From Glandiceps talaboti (taxonomy: Eukaryota > Hemichordata > Enteropneusta > Spengelidae), in the NCBI RefSeq assembly GCF_964340395.1, contig NC_135565.1:9600742-9664741 (forward strand): a DNA stretch of 64,000 bases. The letters are read 5' to 3'. A program made the translations under genes and the position numbers. The notes beneath the pieces were generated by a model. The model saw nothing but the letters and a program-made list of their open reading frames with translations, was not told the origin of the DNA and did no database searches. Positions 58,481-64,000 of the stretch are shown piece by piece. Numbering within the stretch: position 1 is the stretch's first letter; the number at the start of each line of letters is the position of its first letter.

Positions 58481-59029
58481 TGCAGGGTGTCGGGAAAAAA
58501 AATCGATAATCTTTTCAGTAAACTTTGCAACACTGTATAATCAAAATAATTGTACCTGTCAGCGCTTTGGGAATAATAATATTACATATATAGTAAGACT
58601 CATTGCAAATATTGTTTTCAGGGAATATTATTGGCAACATTATAAATCATAACAGAACAATGTATTGCTTGCTCATGATGCGAGCTGTTCAGACAAATAT
58701 CAGGGGGGGGGGGGCTACTCCCTTATTTGAGTATACATTGATGTGCCGACCTTTTGGGTTCGTTTTCAAGTCATTTGGTCTAAAATGGGGTCAGGGTTTT
58801 TTCGAACTCAAGAGTCTAAAACGGGTCCACTTTGCATTATATTTGATTTTGCTTGGTCTAAAATGTGGCCCTTTGTCCTTTGCCAACTCGTAATTGCCAT
58901 AAATTGCCAAAAAATGTTGCCTCCTAAGGAAAATGTATTTTGTATTTTATTGACAATAGGACCAACAGGCACCATTCCTCTAAATTGTCTCTCACACAAT
59001 TATTATATACTATTTTAACCCCTTCACTT

Positions 59030-59080
<51 letters not shown>

Positions 59081-60600
59081 TCAACAACAACAACACAACG
59101 GAAATGCTTCTAAATGCTAAATTCAGTCCACTTGTTGTTTCATTGCACCCAATATGGCGAATACATTTTCATTGACTTAACATTTGCGATAGTCCAGTGG
59201 GTACCCGGCCCTTTTGAGGGAGTTTCGGTTAGTCAGGATAGAATTCTAGAGCCCTATGCACTCATCTCTTCCATTTATTTTAATTTACATGTTGCCAGTG
59301 GCAATATTGTTGAGGTGATAATCCTCTATTGTATGCAAATTAAACTCGTGCCTTGAACAAACGGTACACCAAAATTTATAAGAGCTTCCACATACTTCTC
59401 GAGGGCGGTGAACAAAGAGTATCAACACCGAGGTTAGTAATTCTAGCGGTCGTGTTCCTCCATGTTGTATTGTTCAAGTTGTGAGCAGTATCATTACAAT
59501 CTTTATGAACCTGTAGAACTTGAACTGCAGCTAAATTGCGTCATTACAGATAAATTCTTCAAAAGTGAAACTACCAGCATGGTATCTATTATACATGAAA
59601 AACATTGTGCCAAGCTTCCTCCTACGCACTTATGAATTGAAATTTATATCTGGAGTTCCATGAGTCATAGGTACCCCTTGGAAATCACAAAGTCGCGTGA
59701 CTCTTCAGCTTTTAAAATTATGCAAATTCCATAATGCTGCTTAGGTGATATGCTAAAACCTCGCCAAAAAGTGTCTACAACAATAGAACAATGTTGACAT
59801 GGAACGTTCACATCGAAAGAAAGTAGAATATCTCTGAAAACTTCATCGTTTTATTCATGTCAATGTTCATGTTTACACATGATCAAGTAATGAGGTAAAC
59901 AAGATAGATTTAAAATTCAAAGTTAAATTCAATGTTAGATTTAGATTAGTTTACATATGCTATTCCACTAGCACCGATATAATTCCAATGGTATGACTAT
60001 ATTATCATTATAAGAGGACTTCGATCACTTATAGCAATGTACCTCATTTTCGTAAACCAAATATTTCAATCACTTGCAGGTGTAAATAAGGTAGAAAAGA
60101 AATGTATGAACATTCAGTGACAAGTAGTACATAAAGTGTTAATTAGTAACAATATCTGCTTTATAAGAAACCAATACATCAGAGAACTCGATAAATCTAG
60201 GTTCTCAGAATCGTATATACCCAATATACTAGTTTTAAATGTTGTGCGGTTGTGTAGTCAATTACAGACTTTGCACTTGCACTTAGGGAAACTCGAAGTA
60301 ACAGGGTATATATACGATGCATGATATCTATAGCTCCTATTATGTTGCTTTCCAACAATGTGTGTAAGACAGCAAGCACCTAATAGATGGCAGTATTTTA
60401 AGTATGGTGTCGATATTGTAAATTCTCGAAAGAGAAGTCTAATTTCGCTTTGAAACAGGGAAAATTAGTTAAAAAACAAACCAACTTTAATGGAACACTC
60501 CATTTCGGTGACACACGTTCGAGCGAATTCAAAGACATATATTTAGCGAAACCAGCGGCGGCCAGTCCCTTGGCGAAAGCCCTCGGTATATCTAGTACTT
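58481..60600. other. Noncoding with scattered repeats
   Basis: Partial module C of repeat X at 58485-58570 (minus), a G-run at about 58701-58714, a stretch with duplicated GGTCTAAAATG(G)GG phrases (58780-58870), and (AAT)n at 59030-59095. No exon supported. Confidence 0.5.
59030..59095. repeat. (AAT)n microsatellite
   Basis: About 18 AAT units ending in CAACAACAAC. Confidence 0.95.
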
Positions 60601-60619
60601 AAAGGGTGATAACAAAATA

Positions 60620-61195
60620 GCAGAAATGAAAATAAAGATAAATATTTCCTATCTGTTGATGTGTTGTTAAGGTTTGCTTGGGATGCACCAATACAAGGCA
60701 ATAAAATAGATTTAATCTTTGAAAAGACATTTAATGAAATACAACAGCATACATTACAATTTTATAAGGGTGTAATAGTTTGGTAATAAAAACAAGTTAA
60801 TTAGTAGAGAAAGAAAATTTGCATTGGTTTAGTACAACATCTATTGCGGAACAGTATAACAGAACCTTAAAAAATTAAATGTTTGAATGTCTTACAAACG
60901 AATCGGACAGACGAAAGGAATTGCAATATACCAGTATAACAAGATGGCAATAAACCACCCCTTGGGATAGTTTGAACATTTGTTGACTCTGTATGCACGC
61001 TTAGTGGTGTGCTTATGTCATCAACTGGTCAAAACACTGGCTATACGATCCCAATAGAGGATATATATATGATACATAAGCATATAAAAGCAGCAGTGTC
61101 AATCACAAAGAGGAAAGTTCTGCTTGGTATAATATTTCTGCGCGAAAATCACATCACGGTTTCTTATGGCACTCCATATTACCATATAATTTGAA
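60620..61195 (+). mobile_element. Decayed element segment with integrase-like motif
   Basis: Same A-rich codon style as 50200-51760. One frame reads RFAWDAPIQG and continues for about 40 codons before a stop (60669-60785). Another reads TSIAEQYNRTLKN, a stop, then MFECLTNESDRRKELQY (about 60836-60940). 'xIAExxNRTLKxxMFxxLT' is the pattern around the last catalytic Glu of the retroviral-like integrases used by Polintons and LTR elements. Several in-frame stops show it is dead. Confidence 0.35.
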
Positions 61196-62435
61196 CATCA
61201 TGCATGACATATTTGTGACATGATTCTACATGTTATTCTTGCATATGTATATTTTTATATGCTGTATACTCTAAGGGTGTTGTGGCCCTGTGGATTACAT
61301 TTGTTAGTACGTATGCTATATACTTCATTGCCTTGGCAATTGCATGCAATCTAAATCTGGTTTGTGAGCTCCTTTTAGGTAATACTAAATACTACTTGCC
61401 TTTTTCAGTACATTGTGTAATGCTGATTATTGTATAAAATCTATACTAGTTGCAACTGGAACAGTGATTTTTGATCAAACTACAGTTGATCAATTACATA
61501 TAAAATATATATTATACCTGTTAATTGGACGTGATTTTATTAAATCTTGAGTACAATCTGTTTGTTTTTTAAATCTGGCTTTATAAATTATAACCCACAC
61601 TTACCAGTTAAGTGTGATTCATTTAAAGGCATGTTTGTGAAACAGTATTCTGATTTTAAAACTTTAAAAAAGCATATGTAAACACCATAAAATGACAGTT
61701 TTCAGTTAGTTCCCATTCGATTTAATTCTAGAGTTTTCGGGTATTTCCATTCCAACCTAGAACCCGCCATTTTGTGACGTCATTTAGAGAATGCTTTAGC
61801 ATTCAGGCTATGATGAGTATAGCCAATAAGTGACTAAAACTCGACAACGTTGTGGAAAGATGCATGGCTGATGGTTGTAATAGACAGTAAACAAAAAACT
61901 ACAATCTACATGTCTTACCGAACCTTTACCGATGTTTACCCACAAACCCTGACTATATTGTCTGTGTCTGTGGGTAATACAAAAATATTATTAATTTGAA
62001 GTTTCCATATATGTCCCTAATCCGATTTTGAAATGGGTAAAATAGATGATAATGGTTAGACTCGATACACATAAATAGTTGTAATTTAGGGGTGTCTTAC
62101 AGTTAAATTATTTTTATTTATCTGATTTTTATCATTTGCCAACAAGAGCACTGCGATACCATCGTGACGGCATACGTTTTAGCCCACTCACTCATGTTAC
62201 CTTTCTTGTAGCAACAAAGTAAAATAATATTATTTCATCTCAAATAAACACACTAGTATGTATTAGAAAACACAGAGAAAATTTCAAGAAGGCATATCAT
62301 TGCATGCAATGCTACAGTATTTTTGTCTCATAATAAGCTATTGATTCGATTTGCTCTGAGCATGGAAGCATGCCAGGAGTCATTGCCCCAGCGGTTGAAG
62401 TCCCATGCTTGTTAGCGAATTTTAAAAATTAATGT
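61196..62435. other. No recognised feature
   Basis: AT-rich sequence without coding or structural signals I can support. Confidence 0.6.
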
Positions 62436-62439
62436 ATCT

Positions 62440-62665
62440 CTGTTCCCGAAAAATTTCAATGGAAAACACCCCCTTTTTAGTGAATCTGGGAGAAAATCAC
62501 TGCAAAAAAACCACCCTTATTTCCGAAATCCGGGAGGTTTTACCTTCAAGGACACCTAATCCATACACTGTTTTCCCTACTGTTAAGGTGATCTGAAACG
62601 CACCCTTTTACGATTCCACGGACCTAGATGGCCGGCGAAAACACCCCTTTGCGTGAAATGTCTAA
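62440..62665 (-). repeat. Repeat Y, copy 2
   Basis: Complement of 46610-46960: GTGAATCTGGGAGAAAATCA, ATTTCCGAAATCCGGGAGGT, CACCTAATCCATACACTG, TTTTACGATTCCACGGACC, TAGATGGCCGGCGAAAAC. Confidence 0.65.
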
Positions 62666-62807
62666 CAAGCATGCGTATGGCTTTGTCTGGGACCCGGGAC
62701 TGCCACCACTGGCTTATTGCATGTAAAAAGCACTGTACCACTCAAGAGCCGAGGCTCATACAAGTTACTTGCTTAATTTAGATGGCAATGATGTAAAAGC
62801 AGGTTTA

Positions 62808-62857
62808 TTAGTCCCCGCGGACGAAGTCCGGAACGGGGACTTATGGATTGGGTTCTA
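62808..62857 (-). mobile_element. Solo 3' terminus of family I
   Basis: TTAGTCCCCGCGGACGAAGT, its closing GTCCGGAACGGGGACT and TTATGGATTGGGTTC are identical to 45371-45418; similarity then stops. Only about 50 bp, the terminal hairpin plus the adjoining 15 bases, is present. Confidence 0.85.
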
Positions 62858-63177
62858 GGAATTATTTCTGGTGATTAGGAAACTAACAAATCAAATATCG
62901 CAATGTGCTAAATGATATATCATATGATTGGACAATATTGGCGTAAGCAAACAAGATCGTAACCCCAACCCATCGTTATTAGCGAAAGTCTGCAACTAGA
63001 TGGAGTCATCTGTTTGTTTTGAATTAGAGACGTTATTTTCATATGACTTTATAAATGTTGCAATATATCCAACTGATAAATATGGATTATATGGATAAAT
63101 TCAACTGGGGTGTGGTCTCCGAATCTCTATATATACTCTATATCAGCTTTGATCGGTCCTACCGCCGCTGTGAGTAC
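62858..63177. other. Probable intron or flank of the candidate exon
   Basis: No coding content recognised. Confidence 0.4.
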
Positions 63178-63390
63178 CTGCGAAACAAAACTGCTGCTAC
63201 CAAACTACCGAAAATTATATACCCCTTATAATAACTCTGTTCAGTCCGAACATATGTCACAGACTCGGGCTTTGCAAGTCTAAAGTATTGCGTCCTAGAC
63301 AGACCCAACAGCAGTGATTCCACCAAAAGGAATAGCCATGAGTACATGTTGTGTGAAGCCACAAGTGCTTCCCCAATCATCATCAGCTCC
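63178..63390 (-). CDS. Candidate exon of a membrane protein, unrecognised
   Basis: On the minus strand, acceptor gccatacacctag and donor gtttcgcag|gtactca enclose 213 bp open throughout in one phase (one leading base, two trailing). It encodes ELMMIGEALVASHNMYSWLF and LLVESLLLGLSR, a hydrophobic helix of about 20 residues, then RTEQSYYKGYIIFG and SLVAAVLFRR, a second hydrophobic segment. This spacing suits a multipass membrane protein. No family is recognised and no partner exon is found; the retrotransposon end lies 150 bp upstream. Confidence 0.35.
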
Positions 63391-63539
63391 CTAGGTGTAT
63401 GGCAAGCAGTTCAGGCCAAAATATTATATTACATTACTGGATTTTGTCATTGTAGAGGTGTGCGCACCAATATGACAATCACTGATGACAACAATCGCTA
63501 TCATGATCATGATGCATAAATCTCTGCAACTGGGTGAAG

Positions 63540-64000
63540 TGTCAAGAGTCTGAGTTCTGTTCTGTTCAATTCCATTCCATTCAATTCAATTCAAAACCTT
63601 TATTGTCTGCAAATTGAAATACACAAAATGTGTCAAAACTACACATAATTCACACCAATTAAAACAGAAACTGTTACAGTACATTTACATAATGAAATGA
63701 ACGTTCACTTCAAGATGACACATTGTGTACAAAATGGGGCCACTGCTGATGGTAAGAATGAAGTTCTTTTGTTGCAAATGGAACCCTGTAACGACGTCCA
63801 GAGGGAAGCTTCTGGAAATGAGTATGTAATGGATGTGTCCGATCATTAACTATTTTCAATGCCTTTCTTTTTACTGACAACTGATGCAAGTGACAAAGAG
63901 AAGATTGCTTGCTACCTATGACTTTTTCAGTTGTGTTGACAATTCGTGAAAGCTTACTGCTGTTCTTTACTGTCAAATTCCCATATCAAAGTGCAATATT
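63540..64000 (-). mobile_element. 3' end of a non-LTR retrotransposon, truncated by the window
   Basis: The minus strand carries a reverse-transcriptase-ORF C terminus: YGNLTVKNSSKLSRIVNTTE, VIGSKQSSLCHLHQLSVKRK, ALKIVNDRTHPLHTHFQKLP, SGRRYRVPFATKE. 'DPSHPLHxxFxxLPSGRRYR' is the hallmark end of many animal LINE ORFs (Rex1/CR1/L2-like). It ends at 63710. A TGA at the position usually filled by Trp, before YGNL (63985-63987), suggests an inactive copy. The 3' UTR of about 120 bp ends with AATAAAGG and a (TTGAA)n/(TGGAA)n pentanucleotide tail at 63560-63595, typical of such elements. Confidence 0.85.

Overview
The window is nuclear DNA from an animal, most probably a marine invertebrate, though I cannot name the species. 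The signs are intron-split coding exons with GT/AG junctions, AT-rich intergenic DNA, many microsatellites and homopolymer G/C runs, non-LTR and Penelope-type retroelement remnants, foldback transposons, and many short elements built like Helentron-associated (DINE/HINE/pearl-type) repeats. There is no prokaryotic operon structure. Gene density is very low: I can support two genes well and three further coding exons only tentatively.

Layout. (1) 2.8-8.0 kb, + strand: the 3' part of an arginine/serine-rich (SR/RS-domain) splicing-factor-like gene, six clear coding exons plus a possible microexon, with a probable 1.6-kb 3' UTR that carries a pre-miRNA-like hairpin. (2) 9.9-10.05 kb: an orphan candidate exon. 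(3) 11.8-12.8 kb: a 979-bp near-perfect palindrome (hAT-like foldback element with a 5-bp target duplication); each arm carries an ATG followed by a splice donor. (4) 13.18-14.65 kb, - strand: the last three coding exons of an ACC-synthase-like (ACCS family, PLP-dependent fold type I) gene, convergent with the SR gene. The exon with the catalytic lysine is not recognisable. Directly upstream lie a Helentron-like repeat and (5) a 6.5-kb minisatellite array at 15.5-22.0 kb made of 13- and 21-bp units, containing an apparently identical 1,478-bp tandem duplication.

(6) 22.0-44 kb: no recognised host gene. It holds a GIY-YIG retroelement fragment (22.5 kb), a 0.7-kb TATG microsatellite (23.4-24.1 kb), a TGTC microsatellite (28.3 kb), small palindromic MITEs, a 464-bp foldback (32.2 kb), a TIR element (34.2-34.8 kb) and several short-period tandem-repeat elements (29-30, 37-39 and 40-42 kb). 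(7) 44.4-56.3 kb: an unclassified composite repeat present as two inverted copies, interrupted by Helentron-like elements and flanking a decayed, viral-like (possibly Polinton/Maverick) segment at 50.2-51.8 kb. (8) 56-64 kb: duplicated segments, a second decayed segment with an integrase-like motif (60.6-61.2 kb), a candidate membrane-protein exon (63.2-63.4 kb, -) and the 3' end of a non-LTR retrotransposon (63.54 kb to the window end, -).

The two supported genes have no evident shared pathway: one would act in nuclear pre-mRNA splicing, the other belongs to a PLP-enzyme family. The most distinctive content is the repeat landscape: several unrelated tandem-repeat families (110, 147, 150 and 300-bp periods), many sharing one design of tandem core, GACA/GTCC microsatellite and terminal stem-loop. 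All assignments are by eye; no database search was run.
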